Notes: generated by a model not told the origin, from the letters alone. A stretch of DNA of 64,000 nt from Oscillibacter valericigenes (GCF_016902445.1 NZ_JACSNX010000002.1:1-64000); one strand, 5' to 3'. Positions 31,146 through 40,840 are shown, counted from the stretch's first letter. Numbers and translations: made by a program.

Positions 31146-33395
31146 ATGCGGGAAGAAAAATATGACATCTCCGGCATGCACTGCGCCGCGTGCAGCGCGT
31201 CCGTGGAACGGGTCACCCGGAAGCTGCCCGGCGTGGAGCGCAGCGAGGTGAACCTGACGACAGGCATCATGACCATTGCCTATGACGAGAGCCAGTGCAC
31301 CCAGGAGCAGATCGTCGCAAAGGTGGAAAAGGCGGGCTTCGGCGCCGCCCTGCATCTGGAGCACCCGGCCCCCGCCGCGGCCCAGGACGCCGAGGACGCG
31401 GAGGCCGCCGCGCTGAAGCGCCGGAAGGTGGAGCTGATCGCGGCGGCGGTGTTCTCCGCGGTGCTGCTGTACGTGTCCATGGGGCAGATGCTGCCCTTCG
31501 GGCTGCCGGCCCTGCCCCTGCCGGACCTCTTCTCCATGCACACCCACCCCATGAACTTCGCAGTGCTGCAGCTGATCCTGGCCGTGCCGGTGCTGTACTG
31601 CGGCCGGAACTTCTTTCACGGGGGCTTCAAGTCCCTGTTCCACGGCAATCCCAACATGGACTCCCTGGTGGCCATCGGCTCCGGCTGCTCCTTTGCCTAC
31701 AGCCTGGTGATGACCTTCCTGATCTCCGATGATCCCAGTTATGTCCACAACCTCTATTATGAATCCTCCGCCGTGGTGCTGACCCTGGTCTCCCTGGGCA
31801 AGTTCCTGGAGAGCCGGAACATGCAGAAGACCAAGGGCGCCATCACCGCCCTCATGCAGCTGTCTCCGGACACCGCCGTCCTGGCGGACACAGGCCGGGA
31901 GATCCCCACCAGCCAGCTGAAGGTAGGCGACGTGGTGCTGGTGAAGCCCGGCGCCCGGGTCCCGGCGGACGGCACCGTCACCCAGGGGGAGAGCAGCGTC
32001 AACGAGGCCATGCTCACCGGCGAGAGCCTGCCGGTGGAGAAGGCCGTGGGCAGCGAGGTCATCGGCGGCAGCGTCAACGAAAACGGGGTCCTGTACGTCC
32101 AGGTGACCCGCACCGGCGACGACTCCACCCTCTCCCGGATCATCCGGTTCGTGGAGGACGCCCAGGGCCGGAAGGCCCCCATCTCCAAGACCGCCGACAA
32201 GGTGGCCGGTGTGTTCGTGCCGGTGGTCATGGGCATCGCGCTGGCGGCGGCCATCGCCTGGGCCATCGCCGGGCAGCCCTTCTCCTTCGTGCTGCGGGTG
32301 TTCACGTCGGTGCTGGTGATCGCCTGCCCCTGCGCCCTGGGCCTGGCCACCCCCACCGCCATCATGGTGGGCACGGGCCTGGGCGCCAGGCACGGCATTC
32401 TGATCCGCTCCGGCGAGATTTTGGAGATCACCCACAGCGTGGACACCGTGGTGCTGGACAAGACCGGCACCGTCACCGAGGGCACCCCCGCCGTGACGGA
32501 GGTCCTGCCCTATCAGTGCACGGCCGACGACCTGCTGTCCGCCGCCGCGGCGGTGGAGGCGGTGTCCGCCCACCCCCTGGCAAACGCCATCACCGCATAC
32601 GCCCAGGTCCACGGCTTCGGCGGCACCGCCCGCCCGGAGCGCTTCGAGAACCTGTCCGGCCGGGGCCTGAGGGCGGAGCTGGACGGAGAGACCGTCCTGG
32701 CCGGCAACCGCCGCCTGCTGGAGGAGCAGGGCGTGGATGTGACGCCCCTGGCATCCGATGCGGAGCGGCTGGCCGCCCAGGGCCAGACCCCCATGTACTT
32801 CGCCAAAAGCGGCGCCCTGCTGGGCCTGATCTCCGTGGCGGACCCGGTGAAGGAGACCAGCGCCGCCGCCATCCGGAAGATGAAGGAGCAGGGCATCCGC
32901 ACGGTGCTGCTGACCGGCGACAACCGGGCGGCGGCGGAGCACATCGGCTCCCTGGTGGGCGTGGACGAGGTCATCGCCGAGGTGCTGCCGGAGGAGAAGG
33001 CCGGCGTGGTGGAGCGGCTCCAGTCCCAGGGCCGCAGGGTGATGATGGTGGGCGACGGCATCAACGACGCCCCGGCCCTCACCGCCGCCACCGTGGGCTG
33101 CGCCATCGGCAGCGGCAGCGACATCGCCATCGAGTCCGCCGACATCGTGCTGATGCGCTCGGACCTGCAGGACGTGCCCCGGGCCATCCGTCTGAGCCGG
33201 CTGACCCTGCGGGACATCAAGCAGAACCTGTTCTGGGCCTTCTGCTACAACACCATCGGCATCCCCATCGCGGCAGGCCTGCTGTACGCCTTCGGCGGTC
33301 CCCTGCTGTCCCCCATGTTCGCGGGCGCGGCCATGAGCCTCAGCTCCGTCTGCGTGGTGGGCAATGCCCTGCGGCTGGGCCGGGCCAAACTGTGA
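31146..33395 (+). CDS. copA: Copper-exporting P-type ATPase
   Basis: Cu+ export ATPase of 749 residues in the membrane. One N-terminal heavy-metal domain with MHCAAC (11-16), then the P1B ATPase core: CPCALGLATP ion channel motif, phosphorylation site DKTGTVTEG, the HP dipeptide (SAHPLANAI) and the hinge GDGINDAPAL. One metal-binding domain is common in Clostridia. It is the first gene of copA-csoR-copZ, under two CsoR operators, giving copper-inducible efflux. Confidence 0.96.
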   Translation: MREEKYDISGMHCAACSASVERVTRKLPGVERSEVNLTTGIMTIAYDESQCTQEQIVAKVEKAGFGAALHLEHPAPAAAQDAEDAEAAALKRRKVELIAAAVFSAVLLYVSMGQMLPFGLPALPLPDLFSMHTHPMNFAVLQLILAVPVLYCGRNFFHGGFKSLFHGNPNMDSLVAIGSGCSFAYSLVMTFLISDDPSYVHNLYYESSAVVLTLVSLGKFLESRNMQKTKGAITALMQLSPDTAVLADTGREIPTSQLKVGDVVLVKPGARVPADGTVTQGESSVNEAMLTGESLPVEKAVGSEVIGGSVNENGVLYVQVTRTGDDSTLSRIIRFVEDAQGRKAPISKTADKVAGVFVPVVMGIALAAAIAWAIAGQPFSFVLRVFTSVLVIACPCALGLATPTAIMVGTGLGARHGILIRSGEILEITHSVDTVVLDKTGTVTEGTPAVTEVLPYQCTADDLLSAAAAVEAVSAHPLANAITAYAQVHGFGGTARPERFENLSGRGLRAELDGETVLAGNRRLLEEQGVDVTPLASDAERLAAQGQTPMYFAKSGALLGLISVADPVKETSAAAIRKMKEQGIRTVLLTGDNRAAAEHIGSLVGVDEVIAEVLPEEKAGVVERLQSQGRRVMMVGDGINDAPALTAATVGCAIGSGSDIAIESADIVLMRSDLQDVPRAIRLSRLTLRDIKQNLFWAFCYNTIGIPIAAGLLYAFGGPLLSPMFAGAAMSLSSVCVVGNALRLGRAKL

Positions 33396-33428
33396 TTTGA
33401 CGGGAAACGGGAAAAAGGAGTATTCTAT

Positions 33429-33779
33429 ATGGAAGATCAGACTTTGCAGGCAGCTCCCTCCGCCGAGGCACCGGCGGAGGAGACGGCGGCAGGCTGCCCC
33501 TGCCGCCACAAGCACCGGGAGGCAACCGAGTATGACGCCCTGATCCGGCGGCTGAACCGGATCGAGGGCCAGGTCCGGGGCGTCCGGGGCATGGTGGAAA
33601 AGGAGTGCTACTGCACGGACATCCTCACCCAGGTCTCCGCCATCCAGTCGGCACTGAACGCCTTCTCCCGGGAGCTTTTAAGCAACCACATCCACACCTG
33701 CGTGGTGCAGGACATCCAAAACGGACATCTGGAGGTCGTGGACGACCTTCTGGTCACCATCCAAAAACTGATGAAATAA
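33429..33779 (+). CDS. csoR: Copper-sensing repressor CsoR
   Basis: A 116-residue DUF156 (CsoR/FrmR) repressor. The Cu+ ligands C62, H87 and C91 have the exact C-x24-H-x3-C spacing of copper sensors. The N-terminus has an extension with GCPCRHKH that could add metal binding. It follows copA by 33 bases and would repress the operon at the two ATACCC-N5-GGGTAT sites until copper binds. Confidence 0.94.
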   Translation: MEDQTLQAAPSAEAPAEETAAGCPCRHKHREATEYDALIRRLNRIEGQVRGVRGMVEKECYCTDILTQVSAIQSALNAFSRELLSNHIHTCVVQDIQNGHLEVVDDLLVTIQKLMK

Positions 33780-33796
33780 GCAAAGGAGCGATCAAC

Positions 33797-33991
33797 ATGA
33801 CTACGATTTCTGTCCCTGATATGATGTGCGAAAACTGCGTCAAGCGCATCACCAACGCCCTCACCGCCGCGGAGCTGAAGTTCACCGTCAGCCTGCCGGA
33901 CAAAACTGTCACCATCGACGGCTGTGACAACTGCGTCAAGACCGCCGTCAGCGAGCTGGAGGATCTGGGCTTCACGCCGGAAGTCCGCTGA
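33797..33991 (+). CDS. copZ: Copper chaperone-like heavy-metal-associated protein
   Basis: A 64-residue single HMA domain. The metal motif MMCENC (C11, C14) is at the usual place, and a second CxxC (CDNC, about 43-46) is unusual. It would carry Cu+ to CopA in the cytoplasm. The ATG at 33797 has AAAGGAG upstream. Last gene of the copper operon; a strong terminator follows. Confidence 0.88.
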   Translation: MTTISVPDMMCENCVKRITNALTAAELKFTVSLPDKTVTIDGCDNCVKTAVSELEDLGFTPEVR

Positions 33992-34023
33992 TCTCCCTGA
34001 GCGCCAGGGCTTTTGCCAGGCGG

Positions 34024-34062
34024 GACCCCGTGTCTGTACGATCAGATGCGGGGTCTTTTTTT
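34024..34062 (+). terminator. Terminator of the copper operon
   Basis: GACCCCG / CGGGGTC (34024-34030 / 34049-34055), with an inner TCTG/CAGA pair, then seven T. Confidence 0.88.
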
Positions 34063-34182
34063 GCGCGCAGATTTTGTCACCATTTTGTTACCTTTTTTAT
34101 TTTTTCCCCAGAGTTTCTCACGTCTCGACCGCTTTATTTTCGCACAAAGTGGGAGACATAACACCGCAACCGCCGCAAAAAC

Positions 34183-34336
34183 TTGACAAAAGTGGGAAGG
34201 CGGTGTATACTAGGCCCAGTTTTCCAATCGGTAACAAAAGTTACAACTTGTTTTTTCTGCAAGAACGACCGAGGTATAGACCTTCCAAAACCAGGGCAAA
34301 CTGGCATGGAAGACCTTTTCTGAGGAGGTATCTGAT
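34183..34336 (+). promoter_or_regulatory. Promoter and structured leader of the YabE-like gene
   Basis: TTGACA (34183-34188), 17 bp, TATACT (34206-34211). The leader of about 120 nt holds GTAAC-AAAA-GTTAC (about 34231-34244). It also holds a nested stem CTTCC...GGAAG enclosing CCAG-GGCAAA-CTGG (about 34281-34314). It does not match a riboswitch class I recognise. Bases 34063-34182 are AT-rich and non-coding. Confidence 0.7.
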
Positions 34337-35362
34337 TTGAACATCCATGCTTTTGGAGAAAAACTGCTGGGTCTCAAGGCCCGGTTCGGCCTGCAGCTCT
34401 TTGTGCTGGCGGCCATCGCCTGCACCTGCTGGATCCTCACCGACCATGCCGGCGCCGTGTATATCCTCACCGGCCCGGAGGACGCCGCCATCGTGCTGAA
34501 CGAGGAGGAAGTCCAGGCGGGAGAGATGTCCTCGCAGCTGGTGCACCTCTCCAGCGGTGAGAGCGGCTATGAGATGAAGCTCACTGCCGGCCAGGAGATC
34601 ACCGTCACTCACGACGGCAATACCGTTACCGCCAAGGCCCGCAATGAGACTGTGGCGGACCTGCTGGACCGGCTCCACATCACCCCCAGCCCTCTGGAGA
34701 TGGTAGCCGTGGATCTGGATGGGGACAGTGCCTCGCTGACCATCGCCTCTGAGCTCACCTACTATGACCAGGTGGAGGAGCCCGCCGCCTATGAGACGGT
34801 GCGGGTGGCCAACCCCTCTCTGCCCAAGGGCACGGAGAAGGTGGTCCAGGAGGGTGCCGACGGTGTCCGCACTTCCATCTATGAGGTGGTCTGGTCCGGC
34901 GGGCAGGAGATCTCCCGCCAGTTCGTGGAAGAGCTGGAGAGCACCGCCGTCAACGAGGTGGTGGAGTACGGCACTGCCGTGGCATCCACCAGGGCCGGCA
35001 TCGCCAGCGTCAGCAAAAATGCCGACGGAAGCGGCACCCTGACTCTGACGGACGGCAGCACGCTGAACTTCTCCAGCGTCAAGTCCATGACCGCCACCGC
35101 CTATACAGCCGGCCACGGCGGCGCTGACTACACCACCGCCACCGGCACCTTCGTGAAGGTGGGCACCGTGGCTGTGGACAAGAGCGTGATCCCCCTGGGC
35201 ACCAAGCTGTATATCGTGGCTGCCGACGGCTCTGTGGTCTACGGCACCGCTGTGGCCGCCGACACCGGCGTCAGGGGCAACATCGTGGACCTGTACTATG
35301 ACACCTATCAGCAGTGCATCAACTTCGGGCGGCGGACCTGCAACGTCTATATCCTGAAGTGA
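34337..35362 (+). CDS. YabE-like cell-wall protein with DUF348, G5 and 3D domains
   Basis: A 341-residue exported protein anchored by one N-terminal hydrophobic segment (about 18-40). DUF348-like segments follow (ITVTHDGNTVTAKARNETVADLL region), then a G5 domain (about 150-215). The C-terminal 3D domain carries catalytic-type aspartates in AADTGVRGNIVDLYY. Such proteins are peptidoglycan lytic or remodelling enzymes linked to resuscitation and sporulation. The start is TTG 34337 with GAGGAGG 8 bases upstream. Its position before ksgA matches Bacillus yabE synteny, but rnmV is missing between them. Confidence 0.9.
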   Translation: MNIHAFGEKLLGLKARFGLQLFVLAAIACTCWILTDHAGAVYILTGPEDAAIVLNEEEVQAGEMSSQLVHLSSGESGYEMKLTAGQEITVTHDGNTVTAKARNETVADLLDRLHITPSPLEMVAVDLDGDSASLTIASELTYYDQVEEPAAYETVRVANPSLPKGTEKVVQEGADGVRTSIYEVVWSGGQEISRQFVEELESTAVNEVVEYGTAVASTRAGIASVSKNADGSGTLTLTDGSTLNFSSVKSMTATAYTAGHGGADYTTATGTFVKVGTVAVDKSVIPLGTKLYIVAADGSVVYGTAVAADTGVRGNIVDLYYDTYQQCINFGRRTCNVYILK

Positions 35363-35370
35363 TCCCCCAT

Positions 35371-35404
35371 CTCCCCGGTGCGCCGCACCGGGGAGATTTT
35401 TCTT
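35371..35404 (+). terminator. Terminator after the YabE-like gene
   Basis: A 12-bp perfect stem (35371-35382 / 35386-35397) then TTTTTCTT. Confidence 0.9.
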
Positions 35405-35464
35405 CCCAAGGCGGGCAAAATCTGATATGATGGGTGGGAGCAACTGACAGAAAGGCGGAGCGGC

Positions 35465-36343
35465 ATGAACCTCTGTGACTACACCACCATCCGGGACCTG
35501 CTGGCCCGGCATGGGTTCCATTTTTCCAAGTCCATGGGGCAGAACTTCCTCATCGACCCGGAGGTGCCCCGGCGGATCGCCGAAGCCTCCGGCGCGGACG
35601 AGACCTGCGGCGTGCTGGAGATCGGCCCCGGCATCGGCCCCCTGACGGCGGAGCTGGCCCAGCGGGCGGGCAAAGTCGTGGCCGTGGAGCTGGACCGGGC
35701 ATTGCTGCCGGTGCTGGCGGAGACCATGACCCCCTACCCCAATGTGGAGATCGTGCCCGGAGACGTGCTGAAGCTGGATCTGAAGGCCCTGACGGCGGAG
35801 AAATTCCCCGGCCTCACGCCCATGGTCTGTGCCAACCTGCCCTACAACGTCACCTCTCCCATTCTGGAAAAGCTGGTGGAGACCCCCTGCTTCCCCTCCT
35901 TCACGGTGATGATCCAGCGAGAGGTGGCCCGGCGGCTGTGCGCCCCCCAGGGCTCCGCCGAAGGCGGCTCCTTCTCCCTGTTTCTCCAGTACCACATGGA
36001 GCCGGAGCTGCTGTTCGACGTGCCGCCGGAGAAGTTCCTCCCCGCCCCCAAGGTGACCTCCTCCGTGATCCGCTGTGTCCGGCGGGACCGGCCTGCCGTG
36101 GAGGTGGAGGACGAGGCTTTTTTCTTCAAGGTCGTGCGGGGCGGCTTCCTGCTGCGGCGCAAGACCCTGGCCAACAGCCTGGCCGCCGCGCTGCCGGGCG
36201 TTTCCAAGGAGGCCGTCCAGCAGGCCATCGCCGGTGTGGGCCTGCCCGCCGCCGTCCGGGGGGAACAGCTGACGCTGGAGGACTTTGCGGCTCTGGCCGC
36301 CGCCCTGGCCCGTACGCAGGCTGAGCGCGGCCCGCTTCTGTGA
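35465..36343 (+). CDS. rsmA: 16S rRNA (adenine1518/1519-N6)-dimethyltransferase
   Basis: Dimethylates two adjacent adenines in helix 45 of 16S rRNA (also called KsgA). 292 residues. Motifs: FSKSMGQNFLID, SAM-binding LEIGPGIGPLT, VELDRAL and the catalytic NLPYNVTSPI. The ATG at 35465 follows AAAGGCGGAG. The stop codon is embedded in a 14-bp A/T hairpin (36335-36366). Confidence 0.96.
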   Translation: MNLCDYTTIRDLLARHGFHFSKSMGQNFLIDPEVPRRIAEASGADETCGVLEIGPGIGPLTAELAQRAGKVVAVELDRALLPVLAETMTPYPNVEIVPGDVLKLDLKALTAEKFPGLTPMVCANLPYNVTSPILEKLVETPCFPSFTVMIQREVARRLCAPQGSAEGGSFSLFLQYHMEPELLFDVPPEKFLPAPKVTSSVIRCVRRDRPAVEVEDEAFFFKVVRGGFLLRRKTLANSLAAALPGVSKEAVQQAIAGVGLPAAVRGEQLTLEDFAALAAALARTQAERGPLL

Positions 36344-36366
36344 AAAAAGCGTTTTTTTCACAGAAG
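36335..36366. repeat. Inverted repeat across the rsmA stop codon
   Basis: Arms 36335-36348 and 36353-36366 pair over 14 bp (CTTCTGTG plus six A against six T plus CACAGAAG). No T run follows outside the stem, so it is not a classical terminator but could still attenuate or protect the mRNA end. Confidence 0.5.
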
Positions 36367-36404
36367 CAGCCGTATCTATAACGAAAATCCGATTTTCAAT
36401 ACGA

Positions 36405-36485
36405 TTGACTTTATCCCCCGCACCGTGTATGATATTTATGCTAAAAATATCCCTCCGCCGTGCAGGCCGTGTCTGCCCCGGAGGG
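36405..36485 (+). promoter_or_regulatory. pckA promoter and leader stem-loop
   Basis: TTGACT (36405-36410), 17 bp, TATGAT (36428-36433). A nested stem-loop follows: outer CCCTCCG/CGGAGGG (36451-36457 / 36479-36485) and inner GCAG/CTGC (36462-36465 / 36473-36476). Confidence 0.7.
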
Positions 36486-36513
36486 AGATCTTTCAGAAAA
36501 GAGGTTATAGAAA

Positions 36514-38121
<1,608 letters not shown>

Positions 38122-38139
38122 ATAAAAAACGAAAAGCCA

Positions 38140-38171
38140 GATCAGGGCGCCGCTTCCGCGGCGCCCTGATC
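38140..38171 (+). terminator. First hairpin after pckA
   Basis: A 14-bp perfect stem (38140-38153 / 38158-38171), TTCC loop, poor T tract (TTGTC). Confidence 0.6.
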
Positions 38172-38208
38172 TTGTCGGACAGGTGTCAAGCCGCTTGTTC
38201 AAGAACCG

Positions 38209-38246
38209 CAAGGCCGCTCTGCTGCAAGCAGAGCGGCCTTGTTTTG
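38209..38246 (+). terminator. Second terminator after pckA
   Basis: A 15-bp perfect stem (38209-38223 / 38227-38241) then TTTTGCC. It backs up the first hairpin and lies just before the convergent zinc-ribbon gene. Confidence 0.8.
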
Positions 38247-38262
38247 CCGTTATGGAAACATT

Positions 38263-38499
38263 TTACCAGATGTACTCCCCGCACTCCGGGCAGTAGTGGG
38301 GAACGCCGCCGCGGGTATCCCAGAGTTTGCCGCAGTGGGGGCAGCGGAAGAACAAGAACGTCTGCAATATGCCAGCCAGCAAAATCAGTGCGCCCATTGC
38401 GGCCAGCCACTTGATTGCAAGTGCTCCGCCGACTGCCGCGAGGATGAATCCCGCGATGATCCCCACCCACATCAGCACATAGCTCTTCTGATAGTCCAT
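38263..38499 (-). CDS. Small two-helix membrane protein with a C-terminal zinc ribbon
   Basis: 78 residues: two hydrophobic segments (about 8-28 and 30-50) followed by CPHC...CPEC, a zinc-ribbon pair. It is a paralog of the 80-residue protein encoded 13 bases upstream, with the same order of parts (MR/WV start, GG-rich helix 2, QTxFFF before CPHC). Function unknown. Last gene of a four-gene minus-strand operon starting with the aldo/keto reductase. Confidence 0.75.
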   Translation of the reverse strand: MDYQKSYVLMWVGIIAGFILAAVGGALAIKWLAAMGALILLAGILQTFLFFRCPHCGKLWDTRGGVPHYCPECGEYIW

Positions 38500-38512
38500 G
38501 GTCGTCTCCCTC

Positions 38513-38755
38513 TCAGTCCAGGGGCTTCTTGCAATAGGGGCAGGTCTTGGGCAGGGTCCGCTTGGGCAGGTCCCGCTTGCAGTGGGGGCAGTGGAAGAAA
38601 AAGCTGGTCTGGATGGTCCCCGCCAGCACGCAGACGACGCCGATGCCGCCCACGATGGTCTGGTTGGTCAGACCGCCGATCAGCATCACCAGGATGCCGC
38701 CCACGCCCAGGATCCGCATCAGCCAGTAGCTGGTTTTATAGTTCACACAGTTCAC
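38513..38755 (-). CDS. Small two-helix membrane protein with a C-terminal zinc ribbon (paralog)
   Basis: 80 residues: hydrophobic segments at about 12-30 and 33-52, then FFFHCPHC and CPYC forming a zinc ribbon. Tandem duplicate, in architecture, of the downstream 78-residue protein. Function unknown. It starts 30 bases after the 144-residue gene. Confidence 0.75.
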   Translation of the reverse strand: MNCVNYKTSYWLMRILGVGGILVMLIGGLTNQTIVGGIGVVCVLAGTIQTSFFFHCPHCKRDLPKRTLPKTCPYCKKPLD

Positions 38756-38785
38756 CTTCTTTCCGGTCAGGATGCCGGCCGCTTC

Positions 38786-39220
38786 TCAGGTCCGGTCCGG
38801 GAATTTCTCGCAGAGCCGGTCCAGCTCGTCGATCAGAGCGCCCAGCTCCTCCGAAGTCATGGAGCCGGTCAGCTCCGCCGTGTCGTCCCCGTCCATGGTG
38901 TTGGGGAGATAGAAGGACACATGGAACCGGAAGCGGTCCCCCTCTGCCCGGGCGGACAGGGAGAAGTAGGCGTCCTCCTGAAAATCGCTGACATAGTGGT
39001 CCCGGATCCCGGCCTTCAGCACCTTCAGCCCGGCGGTCAGGCTCTGGAGCTCAAAGGTCTGCAGACAGCTGTTGGAGTCCTTCACCAGGCCGCCGTTCTC
39101 GTCGATCCAAGTGGCGCGGACCACCAGCCAGTTGTTGTCCTCACTGCCGGGATCCACGTCGGGAAATTCGTAGCGCGCGATGTCCAGCCGCAGGCTGGCC
39201 TCGTCATTGCGAAACAGCAT
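38786..39220 (-). CDS. Hypothetical protein, possibly WapI-like
   Basis: A 144-residue soluble acidic protein with no signal or membrane segment. The stretch WLVVRATWIDENG...CLQTFELQSL recalls the WapI/immunity-like family of small Firmicutes proteins, but I am not sure. No toxin gene is adjacent. It lies 15 bases after the aldo/keto reductase in the same operon. Confidence 0.7.
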   Translation of the reverse strand: MLFRNDEASLRLDIARYEFPDVDPGSEDNNWLVVRATWIDENGGLVKDSNSCLQTFELQSLTAGLKVLKAGIRDHYVSDFQEDAYFSLSARAEGDRFRFHVSFYLPNTMDGDDTAELTGSMTSEELGALIDELDRLCEKFPDRT

Positions 39221-39235
39221 GTGGACCTCTCCTCT

Positions 39236-40261
39236 TCAGTCGTTGTGATGGGCGGCGTAGAACGCGTCGTAGTCCGCCAGCTGCTTCTGCAGCAGGGCCG
39301 GGGTATCCAGGCCGTAGGGGCACCGGGATCTGCAGGCGTCGCAGTGGATGCAGTCCTCGATTTTGTGCATCTTGGCGTGCCACTCGTCGCTCATATAGGG
39401 CTGATAGGGAGAGCGCCGCAGCAGCTGGGCCATCCGGGCCGCCTGGGGGATGTCGATGCCCACGGTGCAGGGCAGGCAGTAGCCGCAGGAGCGGCAGAAG
39501 TCCCCCGCCAGCTCCTTCCGGTCATGGTCGATCACCGCCTGGAGCTCCGGCGTCATGCGGGGATCCCGCTTTACCAGATCCAGCCACTGGTCCAGCTCCC
39601 ACTCGTGCTGGATGCCCCAGATGGGCACCACCGTGGGATGCTGGCGCATGAAGGCGTAGCAGGCCTCGGCATTGTTCAGAAGCCCCCCGGAGAGGCCCTT
39701 CATGGCGATGAAGCCCATGTCATGCTGCCGGCACAGCTCCACCAGCTCCAGGTCCTTCTCCGTGGCCAGGTAGCAGAAGGGGAACTGCAGCGTCTCAAAA
39801 TTGCCGGAGTCGATGGCCGCGTGGGCCACCTTCAGCCGGTGGTTGGTGATGCCGATGTGGCGGATGTAGCCCTTCTCCTTGGCCTCCAGCGCGGCGGCAA
39901 AGGGGCCGTCCGGGTCGTTGATGTCCGGCAGCTCGGCGGGGTTGTGGAACTGGAACAGGTCGATGTAATCCGTCCGCAGGCTGCGGAGGCTCTGCTCGAT
40001 GTGGGCCTGGACCGTCTTTTTGTCCTTCCCGGCGCTCTTGGTGGAGATCACCACATTCTGCCGCACGTCGTGGAGGGCCTCGCCCAGCTTTTCCTCGCTG
40101 TCGGTATAGGCGTTGGCGGTGTCAAAGTAGTTGATGCCGGCCTCATAGGCCCGGCGGACCAGCTTCACCGCGTCTTCCCTGGAGATCCGCTGGATGGGCA
40201 GGGCTCCGAACGACGCCTTGGTCACCATCAGATCCGTTTTTCCCAGTCTGATCTTTTCCAT
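39236..40261 (-). CDS. Aldo/keto reductase with C-terminal 4Fe-4S ferredoxin domain
   Basis: A 341-residue protein. Residues 1-270 form an aldo/keto reductase barrel (FGALPIQRI, YFDTANAYTDSEEKLGEAL with Asp/Tyr of the catalytic site, HIGITNHR). Residues about 278-330 hold two cysteine clusters, CRSCGYCLPC and CIHCDACRSRC, for [4Fe-4S] centres. Such enzymes couple ferredoxin-type electron flow to carbonyl reduction in anaerobes; the substrate is unknown. The ATG at 40261 has GAGAAGGAGG upstream. First gene of a minus-strand operon divergent from the ModE-like gene. Confidence 0.92.
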   Translation of the reverse strand: MEKIRLGKTDLMVTKASFGALPIQRISREDAVKLVRRAYEAGINYFDTANAYTDSEEKLGEALHDVRQNVVISTKSAGKDKKTVQAHIEQSLRSLRTDYIDLFQFHNPAELPDINDPDGPFAAALEAKEKGYIRHIGITNHRLKVAHAAIDSGNFETLQFPFCYLATEKDLELVELCRQHDMGFIAMKGLSGGLLNNAEACYAFMRQHPTVVPIWGIQHEWELDQWLDLVKRDPRMTPELQAVIDHDRKELAGDFCRSCGYCLPCTVGIDIPQAARMAQLLRRSPYQPYMSDEWHAKMHKIEDCIHCDACRSRCPYGLDTPALLQKQLADYDAFYAAHHND

Positions 40262-40354
40262 ATTCTGATCCTCCTTCTCCCCGCTGCTGGCGGAGACGCT
40301 CCCCGTCGTTCCCGCAGGGATCCTGCCGAGACGCCGGGGCACATTGCCGTGCCT

Positions 40355-40404
40355 ATTGTATCACATTTTTCCGGGTTTGCAAATTCCAATCGGTGTGATA
40401 TGAT
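40355..40404. promoter_or_regulatory. Symmetric divergent promoters sharing one -35 hexamer
   Basis: The self-complementary hexamer TTGCAA (40377-40382) serves as -35 in both directions. Plus strand: 16 bp then TATGAT (40399-40404). Minus strand: 16 bp then TACAAT (40360-40355). The arms TATCACA (40359-40365) and TGTGATA (40394-40400) are mirror images around the same centre. Confidence 0.7.
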
Positions 40405-40462
40405 AGAAACAGGACAAATCTGACCGGTCCCTGCCCCGACCACAGGAGAAGGAGGTCTTTCC

Positions 40463-40840
40463 ATGGCAGAACAGACGCTTCATTTGAAGGTGACGCTGCG
40501 GATCTACAGCGACGATGACCAGCGGTGCTTCGGCCCCGGCATTGCCACCCTGCTGCAGCGGGTGCGGGAGCACCACTCTCTCCGGGCGGGGGCCGCCTCC
40601 ATGGAGATGGCCTATTCCAAGGCGTGGCGCATCATCCGCACAGCGGAGGCGGTGTTTGGGTGCAAGCTGCTGTCCTCCACCATCGGCGGGCCCCACGGCG
40701 GCGGCGCCGTGCTGACGCCGGAGGCGGAGCGCCTGCTGGCGGCCTATGAGACCTTCTGCGCCGAAGTGGGAGGCTACGCCCAGGACCGCTTTGAGGCGGC
40801 CTTCGGCGTTTTCCAGACCCCGCCGCAAAGCTCCGAATAA
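40463..40840 (+). CDS. ModE-like winged-helix regulator without a TOBE domain
   Basis: A 125-residue LysR-type HTH of the ModE N-terminal kind (LLQRVREHHSLRAGAASMEMAYSKAWRII, KLLSSTIGGPHGGGAVLTPEAERLL). It lacks the C-terminal Mop/TOBE molybdate-binding domains, so it either senses another way or uses a partner. It is the best candidate in the window for control of moa/mod/xdh genes. The start at ATG 40463 follows GAAGGAGG. Divergent from the aldo/keto reductase. Confidence 0.85.
   Translation: MAEQTLHLKVTLRIYSDDDQRCFGPGIATLLQRVREHHSLRAGAASMEMAYSKAWRIIRTAEAVFGCKLLSSTIGGPHGGGAVLTPEAERLLAAYETFCAEVGGYAQDRFEAAFGVFQTPPQSSE

Noticed and set aside
30930-33515. An 861-codon minus-strand frame across copA
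   Set aside because: It runs antisense to copA with its clear P-type ATPase motifs. Composition (G/H/A/Q) is typical of antisense GC-rich frames.
34212-34336. c-di-AMP (ydaO-type) riboswitch before the YabE-like gene
   Set aside because: Gene context would fit, but I could not recognise the conserved core, so it is only listed as a structured leader.
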